64,000 bases of DNA from Polyangiaceae bacterium (GTDB lineage Bacteria; Myxococcota_A; Polyangia; Polyangiales; Polyangiaceae), in assembly GCA_016719945.1 (NCBI GenBank), contig JADJYE010000002.1, positions 434,001 through 498,000 of the forward strand, read 5' to 3'. Every line of letters starts with the position of its first letter. The stretch's first letter is position 1. The notes under the pieces were generated by a model. It worked only from the letters and a program-made list of their open reading frames with translations. It was not told where the DNA came from and did no database searches. Both the position numbers and the translations under genes were made by a program. Positions 44,066 to 52,837 of this stretch are shown here, piece by piece.

Positions 44066-45391
44066 ATGACTCGGACGAAGGTGCTCATCCTCGGCGCGGC
44101 CGGGCGCGACTTCCACGACTTCAATGTGGTGTTCCGCGACGACGACCGTCACGAGGTCGTCGGGTTCACGGCCAATCAGATCCCTGGCATCGCGAAGCGC
44201 CGGTACCCACCGGAGCTCGCGGGGCCCCTCTACCCGGAGGGGATCCCCATCTTCCCCGAGCAAGAGCTCGAGCGGCTCGTGCACCGGCTGGCCGTGGACG
44301 AGGTGGTGCTGTCGTACAGCGATCTGTCGCACGAGACGGTCATGCACCTCGCCAGCCGCGCGCTCTCCACGGGCGCAGGCTTTCGGCTGCTGCCGCCCAA
44401 GAAGACGCTGCTCCAGGCGACCAAGCCCGTCATCGCGATCTGCGCCGTACGCACCGGGTGCGGCAAGAGCCCTGCGACTCGCTACGTCGCGCGCGCGCTC
44501 GCGGCGCGAGGCGTCAAGGTCGCGATCCTGCGGCACCCGATGCCCTATGGCGATCTCAAGGCGCAGCGCGTCCAGCGCTTCGCGAGCGTCGCCGACCTCG
44601 ACGCCGCCGGCGTCACCGTGGAGGAGCGGGAGGACTACGAGCCACACATCGAGCGCGGCGACGTCGTGTTCGCGGGGGTCGACTACGAGGCGATCCTCGC
44701 CGAGGCGCAGAGAGAGTGTGACGTTCTGCTCTGGGATGGCGGAAACAACGACCTGCCGTTCCTTCGCCCCGATCTCTGGATCACCGTCGTCGACCCGCAT
44801 CGGCCGGGGCACGAGCTGTCGTATCACCCCGGAGAGGCGAACCTCCGGTCGTGCGACGTCGTGCTCGTCAACAAGGTCGACTCGGCGGCGCCCTCCGACG
44901 TCGAGCGTCTCCTCGCGAACGTGGCCGCGGTTCGGCCGAGCGCGACCGTCGTCCAGGCTCGATCGGAGGTCACCGCCGACGACCCCTCGGTCATCACCGC
45001 GAAGCGCGTCTTGCTGATCGAAGATGGCCCCACGCTCACCCACGGGCAAATGGCCTTTGGCGCCGGCCGCATCGCTGCAGGGCGCCTCGGCGCCGCGATG
45101 ATCGTCGACCCTCGCTCGGCGGCGGTCGGGTCCATCGCGCAGACCTATGAGAAGTACCCGCACATCGGCGCAGCGCTGCCCGCCATGGGGTACTCCGAGG
45201 AGCAAGTCCGTGATCTCGAGGCCACCATCGCGCGGGTCGACTGCGACTCGGTCGTGATCGCGACGCCCACCGACCTCCGCCACATCCTCAAGATCGACAA
45301 GCCGTCCACTCGCGTCCGGTACGAGCTCGGCGACCACGGGTCGCCCACGTTGGGCGACGTCGTCCGCGCGCTCCTCGAGCGATCGTCGTGA
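44066..45391 (+). CDS. Cyclic 2,3-diphosphoglycerate synthetase-like P-loop protein
   Basis: A 441-residue protein with an N-terminal Rossmann-like region (VLILGAAGRDFHDFNVVFRD), then a P-loop region starting at AVRTGCGKSPATRYVARAL, with DVLLWDGGNNDLPF and VLVNKVDSA as further nucleotide-binding motifs. This matches the family named after archaeal cyclic 2,3-diphosphoglycerate synthetase. Bacterial members are found in hydrogenase- and stress-type clusters and their product is unproven. Its stop overlaps the GTG of ornithine aminotransferase. It could be a GTPase or ATPase rather than a cDPG synthetase. Confidence 0.82.
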   Translation: MTRTKVLILGAAGRDFHDFNVVFRDDDRHEVVGFTANQIPGIAKRRYPPELAGPLYPEGIPIFPEQELERLVHRLAVDEVVLSYSDLSHETVMHLASRALSTGAGFRLLPPKKTLLQATKPVIAICAVRTGCGKSPATRYVARALAARGVKVAILRHPMPYGDLKAQRVQRFASVADLDAAGVTVEEREDYEPHIERGDVVFAGVDYEAILAEAQRECDVLLWDGGNNDLPFLRPDLWITVVDPHRPGHELSYHPGEANLRSCDVVLVNKVDSAAPSDVERLLANVAAVRPSATVVQARSEVTADDPSVITAKRVLLIEDGPTLTHGQMAFGAGRIAAGRLGAAMIVDPRSAAVGSIAQTYEKYPHIGAALPAMGYSEEQVRDLEATIARVDCDSVVIATPTDLRHILKIDKPSTRVRYELGDHGSPTLGDVVRALLERSS

Positions 45392-46608
45392 GCGACGGCG
45401 ACCCGCGCGTGCAGATCGAGCTCTGCGAGCGCTACGGCGCTCGCAACTATGCGCCGCTCGACGTCGTCCTTACCCGCGGGCAGGGCTGCTTCGTCTGGGA
45501 CGTGCGCGGCCGGCGCTACTTCGACTTCTTGAGCGCCTACTCCGCCGTCTCTCAGGGGCACTGCCACCCGCGGATCGTCGCGGCCCTCGTCGAGCAGGCC
45601 GGGCGGCTGTCGCTCACGTCTCGCGCGTTCCACAACGACCAGCTGGGCGCCATGCTCGAGCGCATCGCTCGGCTCACCGGGTTCGAGAAGGTGCTGCCGA
45701 TGAACACGGGCGCCGAGGCCGTGGAGACGGCCATCAAGGCCATGCGGCGCTTCGGGTACGAGCACCGCTCGGTGCCCGAGGGCGAGGCCGAGATCGTCGT
45801 GATGTCGGGCAACTTCCACGGACGGACGACGACCATCGTGGGCTTCTCCGACGAGCCCGCGTATCGGCACGGGTTCGGCCCGCCGACGCCTGGCTTCGTC
45901 CTCGCGCCCTACGGCGACGTTGGGGCGCTCGCGCGGCTGATGAAGGACACCACGGTCGGCGTCCTGCTCGAGCCGATCCAGGGGGAGGGTGGGGTGGTCA
46001 TCCCCAAGGAGGGCTACCTCCGAGAGGTCCGCGCGCTGTGCCACGAGCGGGGTGTGCTCATGGCGCTCGACGAGGTGCAGACGGGCCTCGGCCGAACAGG
46101 CAAGATGTTCGCGTTCGAATGGGAGACCGCCCGCCCCGACCTGCTCATCCTCGGGAAGGCCCTCTCGGGCGGCCTCTACCCGGTGAGCTGCGTGTGTGCC
46201 GACGACGAGGTGATGAGGGTGTTCTCACCAGGGTCTCACGGCTCGACGTACGGGGGTAACCCCCTCGGCGCCGCCGTCGCCGTGGCCGCCCTCGAGGTGC
46301 TCGAGGACGAGCACCTCGCCGAGCGCGCGCGGGCGCTGGGGGAGCGCGCGCTCGAGCGCCTGCGCAAGGACGTGCGAGGCGAGCACATCAAGGACGTCCG
46401 AGGCCGTGGCCTCATGATCGCAGTGGAGTACGAGGACGATCGAGCCCACGACGTCGCGGTGGCGCTGGCCGAGGCAGGCGTGCTCGCCAAGGACACGCGC
46501 CGCAGCGTCGTCCGCCTCATGCCGCCGCTCGTCATCACGGAGGAGCAGCTCGACGAGGCGCTCGACCTCGCGCTGCCGATCCTCGCCGCTCCGGTCGTCC
46601 GCGGATAG
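45388..46608 (+). CDS. rocD: Ornithine aminotransferase
   Basis: A 406-residue class III PLP aminotransferase that converts ornithine and 2-oxoglutarate to glutamate semialdehyde and glutamate. Signs are YGARNYAPLDVVL at the N-terminus, typical of ornithine aminotransferase rather than acetylornithine aminotransferase; MNTGAEAVETAIK; LDEVQTGLGRTG; the PLP Lys in LILGKALSGG; and GSHGSTYGGNPLG. GTG 45388 overlaps the preceding stop (GTGA), so it is expressed with the cDPGS-like protein, an odd pairing. Confidence 0.92.
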   Translation: MSDGDPRVQIELCERYGARNYAPLDVVLTRGQGCFVWDVRGRRYFDFLSAYSAVSQGHCHPRIVAALVEQAGRLSLTSRAFHNDQLGAMLERIARLTGFEKVLPMNTGAEAVETAIKAMRRFGYEHRSVPEGEAEIVVMSGNFHGRTTTIVGFSDEPAYRHGFGPPTPGFVLAPYGDVGALARLMKDTTVGVLLEPIQGEGGVVIPKEGYLREVRALCHERGVLMALDEVQTGLGRTGKMFAFEWETARPDLLILGKALSGGLYPVSCVCADDEVMRVFSPGSHGSTYGGNPLGAAVAVAALEVLEDEHLAERARALGERALERLRKDVRGEHIKDVRGRGLMIAVEYEDDRAHDVAVALAEAGVLAKDTRRSVVRLMPPLVITEEQLDEALDLALPILAAPVVRG

Positions 46609-46624
46609 CAGGGCTCGTCTGCCC

Positions 46625-47974
46625 CTACTCCGCGGCGACCTCGCGCGCCGGCGCGGGCGGTCGGATCGAGGGCACGTAGCCCTCGATCGTCACGCGGCCA
46701 GTCAGCACGGCGAGCGCGATCTTCAGCGCGACGGTGAGCACGATGAGCCCCGCCGCCGCCACGCCGAGGCTGACGCGCCACTCGGTCCAGGACGGCGTGT
46801 ACTCGACCAGCTCGTGGAGCGTGCTCGGGACGAAGCCGGGGACGATCAGGCCCATCCCCTTCTCGATCCAGACGCCGATGAACGCCAGGACACACGCGAA
46901 GGCGAGCAGGCGACCGTCCTGGTGGGAGCGCGGCAAGAGCAAGATGATGATCGACGCCACGTTCATCACGATGGCGGTCCACATCCACGGCACGAGCCCG
47001 GATTTCCCGTGCAGCCCGAAGAGCAGGTATTGCACCGCGGACGCGTGGGCGCCGCCCGCGTACAGCGACGTGAAGACCTCGGACGCGAACATGAACAGGT
47101 TCGCCGCGACCGTGACCTTCATGATCTGGTGGAGCGTGCGAGTCGGGCCCAGACCGATGCGATAGCTGGAGACCCGCCGCAGCACCTCGAGCAGCACGAT
47201 GATGAACGCGGGCCCGGCGACGAACGCCGTCACGATGAAGCGGGGCGCGAGCAGGGCCGAGTTCCAGAACGGTCGTCCGCCGAGGCCCGCGTACAGGAAC
47301 GCCGTCACCGCGTGGACGGAGACGGCCCAGCCGATCGAGACGAACACGAACGGCACGTACCAGCGCTTCGCCGGCCTTCGTCCGAGGAACCGCATGTAGA
47401 GCAGGTAGCCCGTGATGTGCAGGTTGATCACCAGGTAGCCGGAGAGGACGACGACGTCCCAGGTCAGCATCGAGCGCGGGAAGTTGAAGCGGCCAAGGCC
47501 GGGCAGCATGTGCCACAGGCGATCGGGCCGGCCCATGTCGACGATGACGAAGCCGAGGCACCACACGATGGCGGCGATCGCCAGCATCTCGCCGATGATC
47601 ACCACGTCGTGCATCTCGTGGTCGTCGTACAGGTACGCGGGGATGACCATCATCACGGCGCCGGCCGCGAGGCCGACCGAGAACGTGAAGTTCGCGATGT
47701 AGAAGCCCCACGACACGTGATCGCTCATCCCCGTGCGGACGAGGCCATCGGCGACCTGGTGCGCCCAGGCGTTGGCGCCGATCAGGGCGCAGATCGTCAG
47801 CAGCGTCATCCACGCGTAGTAGGGCCACCTCCCGTCGAAGGCGGTCCGGAAGGCGCGCCACAGGAACAAGAAGTAGCTCGGCGCGTCGGGCTGGTGGCCG
47901 CCCCGTGTGCTGGGTGGCGGGGGGCCCGAGGAGGTCGAGCTCTCGGGCGGAGCGGAGGAGGGAGATCGGCTCAT
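46625..47974 (-). CDS. NrfD/PsrC-type quinol-interacting membrane subunit
   Basis: A 449-residue integral membrane protein with about ten transmembrane helices, of the NrfD/polysulfide reductase family. Segments such as WGFYIANFTFSVGLAAGAVM, MLTWDVVVLSGYLVIN and HAVTAFLYAGLGGRPFWN are typical. These subunits exchange electrons with the quinone pool for a periplasmic iron-sulfur partner. It is the last gene of a three-gene operon (tetrahaem cytochrome, FeS protein, NrfD) divergent from napDAB, so the module probably carries electrons from quinol to the nitrate reductase. The start at 47974 lies 7 bases after the FeS gene. Confidence 0.9.
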   Translation of the reverse strand: MSRSPSSAPPESSTSSGPPPPSTRGGHQPDAPSYFLFLWRAFRTAFDGRWPYYAWMTLLTICALIGANAWAHQVADGLVRTGMSDHVSWGFYIANFTFSVGLAAGAVMMVIPAYLYDDHEMHDVVIIGEMLAIAAIVWCLGFVIVDMGRPDRLWHMLPGLGRFNFPRSMLTWDVVVLSGYLVINLHITGYLLYMRFLGRRPAKRWYVPFVFVSIGWAVSVHAVTAFLYAGLGGRPFWNSALLAPRFIVTAFVAGPAFIIVLLEVLRRVSSYRIGLGPTRTLHQIMKVTVAANLFMFASEVFTSLYAGGAHASAVQYLLFGLHGKSGLVPWMWTAIVMNVASIIILLLPRSHQDGRLLAFACVLAFIGVWIEKGMGLIVPGFVPSTLHELVEYTPSWTEWRVSLGVAAAGLIVLTVALKIALAVLTGRVTIEGYVPSIRPPAPAREVAAE

Positions 47975-47981
47975 CGGACGC

Positions 47982-48881
47982 TCACTTGTCGAAGAAGTAG
48001 AAGAACCGAGGCCGTGTCCCGAGCTCCTCTTTGAGGACGAAGACGCGCTTGTTGGCGAGCACCCAGCGGATCGGGCTGTTCTCGTCGGCGAGATCCCCGA
48101 ACACCCGCGCGCCGGTCGGGCAGGCCTCGAGGCACGCCGGCATCTCGCCGCGCCGCGTGCGGTGCAGACAGAAGGTGCACTTCTCCATCACGCCTTGAGG
48201 GCGGATCCGATTGGAGAGATAGCCCTGGTCGGTGTTGACCTCCGCGGGCGGGACGACAGGCGCCGTCCAGTTGAAGCGCCGCGCGTGGTAGGGGCAGGCC
48301 GCCTCGCAGTACCGGCAGCCGATGCACCAGTCGTAGTCGACGACGACGATGCCGTCGGGCTCCTTCCAGGTGGCCTCGACCGGGCACACCTTCACGCAAG
48401 GTGGGTTTTCGCACTGCTGGCACTGGATCGGCAGGTAGTACTTGCCCGGCTGCGGGACGGGGTGGTCGTAGTCGGCGTTGCCTCGCTCGAGATCGAGCGA
48501 GCCCTGGTCCATCTCGAGCACGCGGATGTACGAGTTGTTCGTCGCCCGGTCGTGGTTGTTCTCGATGTGGCAGGCCTCGGCGCACTTTCGACACCCCACG
48601 CAGACCGAGAGGTTGAGCGCGTAGCCGAACTGCACACCCTCGATCGGCGGATCGGCGCGCATCGTCACCGGGCGCCCGATCTTCTCGGAGGCCTCCTGCT
48701 CGAGCCGCGAGAGCAGGTCCTTGAGCTCCTCCGGGTCGAGCTCGCGAAAGTGACTGCGCAGGAACTGGTCGAGGGTGAGCCCGGCCGTGAAGGCGCGCAG
48801 CGGCTCCATCGCGACGGCGAACGCGCCTGCGCCCAGCGACGCGCCGAGGACCTTGAGCGAGCGGCGCTTGAGCTTATCCAT
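47982..48881 (-). CDS. Four-cluster [4Fe-4S] electron-transfer protein (NrfC/HybA/DsrO-like)
   Basis: A 299-residue protein with four ferredoxin-like Cys groups: CVGCRKCAEACH (~94-105), CQQCENPPCVKVCP (~154-167), CIGCRYCEAACP (~186-197) and CTFCLHR with ACLEACP further on. The N-terminal KRRSLKVLGASLGAGAFA looks like a Tat-type export signal, so the protein is probably periplasmic. It would pass electrons between the NrfD-like subunit and the cytochrome or reductase. Its ATG overlaps the end of the cytochrome gene by eight bases. Confidence 0.92.
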   Translation of the reverse strand: MDKLKRRSLKVLGASLGAGAFAVAMEPLRAFTAGLTLDQFLRSHFRELDPEELKDLLSRLEQEASEKIGRPVTMRADPPIEGVQFGYALNLSVCVGCRKCAEACHIENNHDRATNNSYIRVLEMDQGSLDLERGNADYDHPVPQPGKYYLPIQCQQCENPPCVKVCPVEATWKEPDGIVVVDYDWCIGCRYCEAACPYHARRFNWTAPVVPPAEVNTDQGYLSNRIRPQGVMEKCTFCLHRTRRGEMPACLEACPTGARVFGDLADENSPIRWVLANKRVFVLKEELGTRPRFFYFFDK

Positions 48882-49479
48882 GGTCGGGGGTCCCCTCGGC
48901 GCTGTCGCGAGCGCGCGGTGGCGCCGCTGGGATCACCTTCGGGATCGCGGGCGCGTGGCTGTCGTGACAGTCGACGCAGTGGTTCTTCGTCCGGACGGCG
49001 CCGTCGTCCCACGAGCCCTCGAGCCCCCCGTGCGCGCCCTTCTCGAAGTCTCGGTACTGCGGCCCGTGGCACTGCGCGCAGAGCCTCAGCGCCTGCGACG
49101 TGGGGAGCCTTTGTCCGTCGGCCAGGTGGAGCAGCGGGCCGCTCTCGGGCTCCGCGACGTGGCAGCTCGCGCACGCCAGCGAGCCGTGGCGGAACGTGAG
49201 CCCTTGGTGGAACTCGTCGAGGTCGGCCGGCGACGTCGGCATCGGCGCCGTCGTCTTCAGCGAGTGGCAGGTCGTGCAGGCGATGCGGACGGGGCGCCCG
49301 AGCGAGTCGCGCTCGTGGGTCTCGATGGACGTCAGCTTGAGCGGCTGGCGTACCTCGATGGGGAGGGGCTGCGAGGCAGAGGCAGGAGCGGCCCAGGCCT
49401 GGGGCACGTCCTCCTTGCACGCGACCAGCGAGCTCGCCACGGCGAGCCAGGCGAGCGTGCGGGTGGTTGGATGAGGCAC
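48874..49479 (-). CDS. Tetrahaem cytochrome c lipoprotein
   Basis: A 201-residue periplasmic protein with four CxxCH haem sites: CTTCH (~68), CASCH (~102), CAQCH (~134) and CVDCH (~167). The signal sequence ends in SSLVACKED, a likely lipobox with Cys21. It begins with GTG at 49479; no ribosome-binding site is evident and the predicted sigma-54 start point lies two bases before it. As first gene of the cytochrome-FeS-NrfD operon it probably delivers electrons to NapAB, taking the place of NapC, which is missing here. Confidence 0.9.
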   Translation of the reverse strand: MPHPTTRTLAWLAVASSLVACKEDVPQAWAAPASASQPLPIEVRQPLKLTSIETHERDSLGRPVRIACTTCHSLKTTAPMPTSPADLDEFHQGLTFRHGSLACASCHVAEPESGPLLHLADGQRLPTSQALRLCAQCHGPQYRDFEKGAHGGLEGSWDDGAVRTKNHCVDCHDSHAPAIPKVIPAAPPRARDSAEGTPDHG

Positions 49480-49491
49480 GAGGTGACGTTA

Positions 49492-49507
49492 GGCAATGGG
49501 TGGGCCA
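49492..49507 (-). promoter_or_regulatory. Sigma-54-type promoter of the cytochrome-FeS-NrfD operon
   Basis: On the minus strand TGGCCCACCCATTGCC has TGGC and TTGC at exact spacing. The predicted start point is 49481, two bases before the GTG start. It is divergent from a second such site for napDAB. Confidence 0.6.
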
Positions 49508-49629
49508 CCCCGGATTATGGCGAACCAGAGGTGCGACAATCATGCCGGTGCCGCGCAAGCGATGCGCCTAAACGCAGTCTTTGCGTCAGCTCGGCGCCTC
49601 CGGAAAGGGGTGCGGCCGAGGTGTATTTG

Positions 49630-49645
49630 TGGCGCGGTACCTGCT
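49630..49645 (+). promoter_or_regulatory. Sigma-54-like promoter of napDAB
   Basis: TGGCGCGGTACCTGCT has TGGC, CG and TGCT at the right spacing, with CTGC in place of TTGC. The predicted start point is 49656, one base before ATG 49657; no ribosome-binding site is visible. Confidence 0.5.
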
Positions 49646-49656
49646 ACCGCCGGGCC

Positions 49657-49911
49657 ATGCCCATCAGCAGCGTCGTCGTGACGCTGAGCCAAGACGGGGT
49701 CGTCGCCGAGGCGGCGCTCTCGATCCTCTCCGCGGATCCCCGGTGGACCCTCGGCGCACCCAACGGTCGCCACGTCCCCGCGGTGCTCGACACGACGTCC
49801 CTCGAGGACGCCGTGTCGCTCACCGAGGATGCGCTCCGCATCGACGGCGTCCAGTTCGTCGACGTGGTCGGGGTCGACTTCTCTGACCTGTCCGAGCAGG
49901 AGGCCACGTGA
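49657..49911 (+). CDS. napD: NapD-like maturation chaperone
   Basis: An 84-residue protein of the NapD family, which binds the Tat signal of NapA during cofactor loading. Pattern and length fit: ISSVVVTLSQDGVVAEAALS as first strand and helix, and LRIDGVQFVDVVGVDFSDL as the C-terminal half. ATG 49657 is the only reasonable start. The stop overlaps the napA GTG (GTGA), matching the usual napD-napA order. Confidence 0.85.
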   Translation: MPISSVVVTLSQDGVVAEAALSILSADPRWTLGAPNGRHVPAVLDTTSLEDAVSLTEDALRIDGVQFVDVVGVDFSDLSEQEAT

Positions 49912-52316
49912 AGCGCCGAGCGCTCCTCCAATCAGCGGCGATGGCGATGGCGACGACGGCCGCGGCGCGGCTCGCTGGCGGCGACGAGGTCTCCGCCGAA
50001 GGGGCCGAGCCGGCCCGCCGCCGCCTCCCGTTGAGCCCTGATCTCGTGTGGGACAAGGCGCCGTGTCGCTTCTGCGGCACCGGCTGCCACGTCGAGGTCG
50101 GGGTCCAGAAGGGGAAGGTCGTCGCGGTCCGCGGTGACCTGCAGGCCGAGGTGAACAAGGGCCTGCTGTGCGTGAAGGGCTACCACGTCGGGCTCGCGCT
50201 CTACGGCAAGGATCGCCTCACGCAGCCGATGCTCCGCAAGGACGGCGAGCTGGTGCCCATCTCATGGGACGAGGCGATCGATATCGTGGCCCAGCGCGCC
50301 GAGCTCGATGGCTTCGCCCTCTACGGCAGCGGCCAGTGGACGATCCCGGAGGGCTACGCCGGCAACAAGCTGATGAAGGCGGGCCTCGGCAGCAACCACA
50401 TCGACCCGAACGCACGCCTGTGCATGGCCTCCGCCGTCACAGGGTTCCTCTCGGTCTACGGCGTCGACGAGCCGGCCGGCTGCTATGACGACCTCGACCG
50501 CTGCGACGTGCTGATCCTGTGGGGAAACAACCCCGCCGAGATGCACCCCGTGCTGTGGTCCCGTGTCCTCGAGCGCAAGGTCGCGGGCGAGGACGTGAAG
50601 CTGATCGACATCGGCACGCGCGAGACGCGAAGCTCCGGGTTCTGTGACCACGTCTTGACGATGAAGCCGCAGGGCGACCTCGCGATCGCGAACGGCATCG
50701 CGCGGCTGCTCCTCGAGCGGGGGACCTACGACAAGGCCTTCGTCGACGCTCACTGCGCGTTCCGCGCGCACGGCGACAAGCCCACGCTCCAGGGCGAAGC
50801 GATCTCGTTCGAGCAGTTCAAGGAGGGCCTCGCCCCGTACACGCCGGAGCACGTCGAAGAGCTGTCGGGCGTGAAGCCGGACGACCTGCGGATGCTGGCG
50901 GACCTCTTCGGCCGACGGGATCTGCGCATCACCAGCCTCTGGTGCATGGGGATGAACCAGCACACGCAGGGCACCGCGATCAACGCGCTCGTGCACGGCA
51001 TCCACCTGCTCAGCGGCCACTTCGGTCGGCCGGGGGACGCGCCCACGAGCCTTACCGGTCAGGCCTCTGCCTGCGGCACGGTCAGCGAGGTGGGGACGCT
51101 CGCGCACGGCCTGCCAGGTGGGCTGCTGGTCGAGAACGCTGAGCACCGCAAGGAGGCCGAGGCCATCTGGAACGTCCCGCCCGGTCGCGTGAACCCGAAG
51201 CCGGGACATCACACGGTCGAGATGTGGAAGCGGTTCTGCACGCCCAAGAGCCAGGGGGGGGACATCCAGACCATTTGGGTCATGGTGACCAACCCTGGGC
51301 AGACGATGCCGAACCTCAACGCGCTCGTCGCGCCGAGCCGCAAGCTCGACGGAAAGTTCCTCATCGTGTCGGACGTGTATCCGACGGCGACGACCAAGAT
51401 CGCGGATCTCGTGCTGCCGTCCGCGATGTGGGTCGAGAAGAACGGGATGTTCGGCAACTCGGAGCGGCGCACGCAGCAATGGTTCAAGATGGTCGAGCCG
51501 CCTGGGCAGGCGCGCGACGACGCGTGGCAGCTGCTCGCGGTCGCGAGGCGCCTGCACGATCGCGGGCACCCGGGCATGAAGGACAAGGACGGGAAGTTCT
51601 TGTTCGACGTCGCGGGCCCGGACGGCAAGAGCGTCCCCGTGTGGGAGTGGGAGCACTACTACGACGTGAACGTCGACGAGCGGCTGTTCGAGGAGTACCG
51701 GAAGTTCACCCGCTTCAAGCACAAGGACCTCGCGCCGTACGCTGAATACGTGAAGGCGAGGGGGCTGCGGTGGCCCGTCATCCAGCACGAGGACGGCGTG
51801 TGGCGGGAGACGAAGTTCCGCTTCGTCGAGGGCGAGGACCGCTACGTGAAGAAGGACGCCGGGGTGCAGTTCTACCACTCGACGTCCAAGGACGATCGCG
51901 CCCAGATCTGGCTGCACCCGTACACCGCGCCGCCCGAGGTGCCCGACGCCGAGTTCCCGTTCTGGCTGTGCACGGGGCGCGTCATCGAGCATTGGCACAC
52001 GGGCACCATGACCCGCCGGATCCCCGAGCTGTGGCGGTCGATGCCCAACGCTTACGTCGAGGTCAACGCCAAGGACGCCGACCGCCTCGGGGTGAAGAAC
52101 GGCGATCGCCTCGCGCTCGAGTCGCGCCGTGGAAAGCTGGAGCTGCCGGTGTGGATCGACGGGCGGGGAGCGCCTCCCCAGGGCACGCTGTTCGTCCCGT
52201 TCTTCGACGAGACGATGCTCGTGAACGTCCTCACGCTCGAGGCGTACGACCCCTTCTCGAAGCAGCCTGACTACAAGAAGTGTGCGGTCCGGGCGAAGAA
52301 GGTGGTGTCGACATGA
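49908..52316 (+). CDS. napA: Periplasmic nitrate reductase catalytic subunit
   Basis: An 802-residue molybdopterin oxidoreductase. A Tat-type leader starts MKRRALLQSAA. The [4Fe-4S] site is CRFCGTGC plus Cys88 (Cys53, 56, 60 and 88). The molybdenum ligand Cys172 lies in NARLCMASAVTGF, as in NapA. Later NapA-type segments include MGMNQHTQGTAINALVHGIH and GRVIEHWHTGTMTRR. E. coli NapA is 828 aa. Nitrate is the likely substrate, and the presence of napD and napB supports this over formate dehydrogenase. No napC, napG or napH is present; the divergent cytochrome-FeS-NrfD operon probably fills that role. Confidence 0.93.
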   Translation: MKRRALLQSAAMAMATTAAARLAGGDEVSAEGAEPARRRLPLSPDLVWDKAPCRFCGTGCHVEVGVQKGKVVAVRGDLQAEVNKGLLCVKGYHVGLALYGKDRLTQPMLRKDGELVPISWDEAIDIVAQRAELDGFALYGSGQWTIPEGYAGNKLMKAGLGSNHIDPNARLCMASAVTGFLSVYGVDEPAGCYDDLDRCDVLILWGNNPAEMHPVLWSRVLERKVAGEDVKLIDIGTRETRSSGFCDHVLTMKPQGDLAIANGIARLLLERGTYDKAFVDAHCAFRAHGDKPTLQGEAISFEQFKEGLAPYTPEHVEELSGVKPDDLRMLADLFGRRDLRITSLWCMGMNQHTQGTAINALVHGIHLLSGHFGRPGDAPTSLTGQASACGTVSEVGTLAHGLPGGLLVENAEHRKEAEAIWNVPPGRVNPKPGHHTVEMWKRFCTPKSQGGDIQTIWVMVTNPGQTMPNLNALVAPSRKLDGKFLIVSDVYPTATTKIADLVLPSAMWVEKNGMFGNSERRTQQWFKMVEPPGQARDDAWQLLAVARRLHDRGHPGMKDKDGKFLFDVAGPDGKSVPVWEWEHYYDVNVDERLFEEYRKFTRFKHKDLAPYAEYVKARGLRWPVIQHEDGVWRETKFRFVEGEDRYVKKDAGVQFYHSTSKDDRAQIWLHPYTAPPEVPDAEFPFWLCTGRVIEHWHTGTMTRRIPELWRSMPNAYVEVNAKDADRLGVKNGDRLALESRRGKLELPVWIDGRGAPPQGTLFVPFFDETMLVNVLTLEAYDPFSKQPDYKKCAVRAKKVVST

Positions 52317-52837
52317 GGACCCCCGACGGCAGGATGCTCGGAGTAGGGGTCGTCGCCCTCGTCGCGGTGGGCGCGGCCTTCGTGTTCGTCGGCGCCCGGC
52401 CCACGCCCGCGGACCACGCGCGCTACGGGGCGGTGTCGGCGCCGTCGGGCGTCGCGTACCCGATCGTGAGCGCGCCGTCGTACGGCTCGATGCGAGACGT
52501 CCGCAGGGGCCCCAACGCGAGCCGCTACGACGCGACTGTCGAAGGCCTCCAGTCTCGAGGGGGCCCCGTCTTCTCGCGGGTGCCGAGCCTCGACAACCGC
52601 GCGTACGAGGGCGCTCCGCCGACCGTGCCCCACGCCGTTACGCAGCGGACGCTCGACTGCGCCGCGTGCCACACGACCGGCCTGGTGGTGGCTGGGCGAG
52701 TCGCTCCGCCGATGCCCCACGACCCCTACCCGAGCTGCACGCAGTACCACGTCCCCCAGAAGGACCCTCGGCCGCTCCCGAGCGACGACTCTCCCCCCGA
52801 GTCCAGCTTCGTCGGCCTCGGGAAGCCGGCCCCGTGA
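52313..52837 (+). CDS. napB: NapB-like cytochrome subunit with one altered haem site
   Basis: A 174-residue protein with an N-terminal membrane anchor or signal (~9-28) and the NapB segment PSLDNRAYEGAPPTVPHAV. NapB normally binds two c-type haems. The first site is intact (CAACH, ~116-120) but the second reads CTQYH where the family has CTQCH, so the second Cys is replaced by Tyr (TAC in place of TGC). Either the protein carries one normal haem and one with single-Cys attachment, or it is damaged. ATG 52313 overlaps the napA stop (ATGA). Confidence 0.85.
   Translation: MRTPDGRMLGVGVVALVAVGAAFVFVGARPTPADHARYGAVSAPSGVAYPIVSAPSYGSMRDVRRGPNASRYDATVEGLQSRGGPVFSRVPSLDNRAYEGAPPTVPHAVTQRTLDCAACHTTGLVVAGRVAPPMPHDPYPSCTQYHVPQKDPRPLPSDDSPPESSFVGLGKPAP

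Noticed and set aside
49908..52316. Formate dehydrogenase alpha subunit
   Set aside because: The molybdenum-ligand context (NARLCMASAVTGF) and the napD/napB neighbours fit NapA better.
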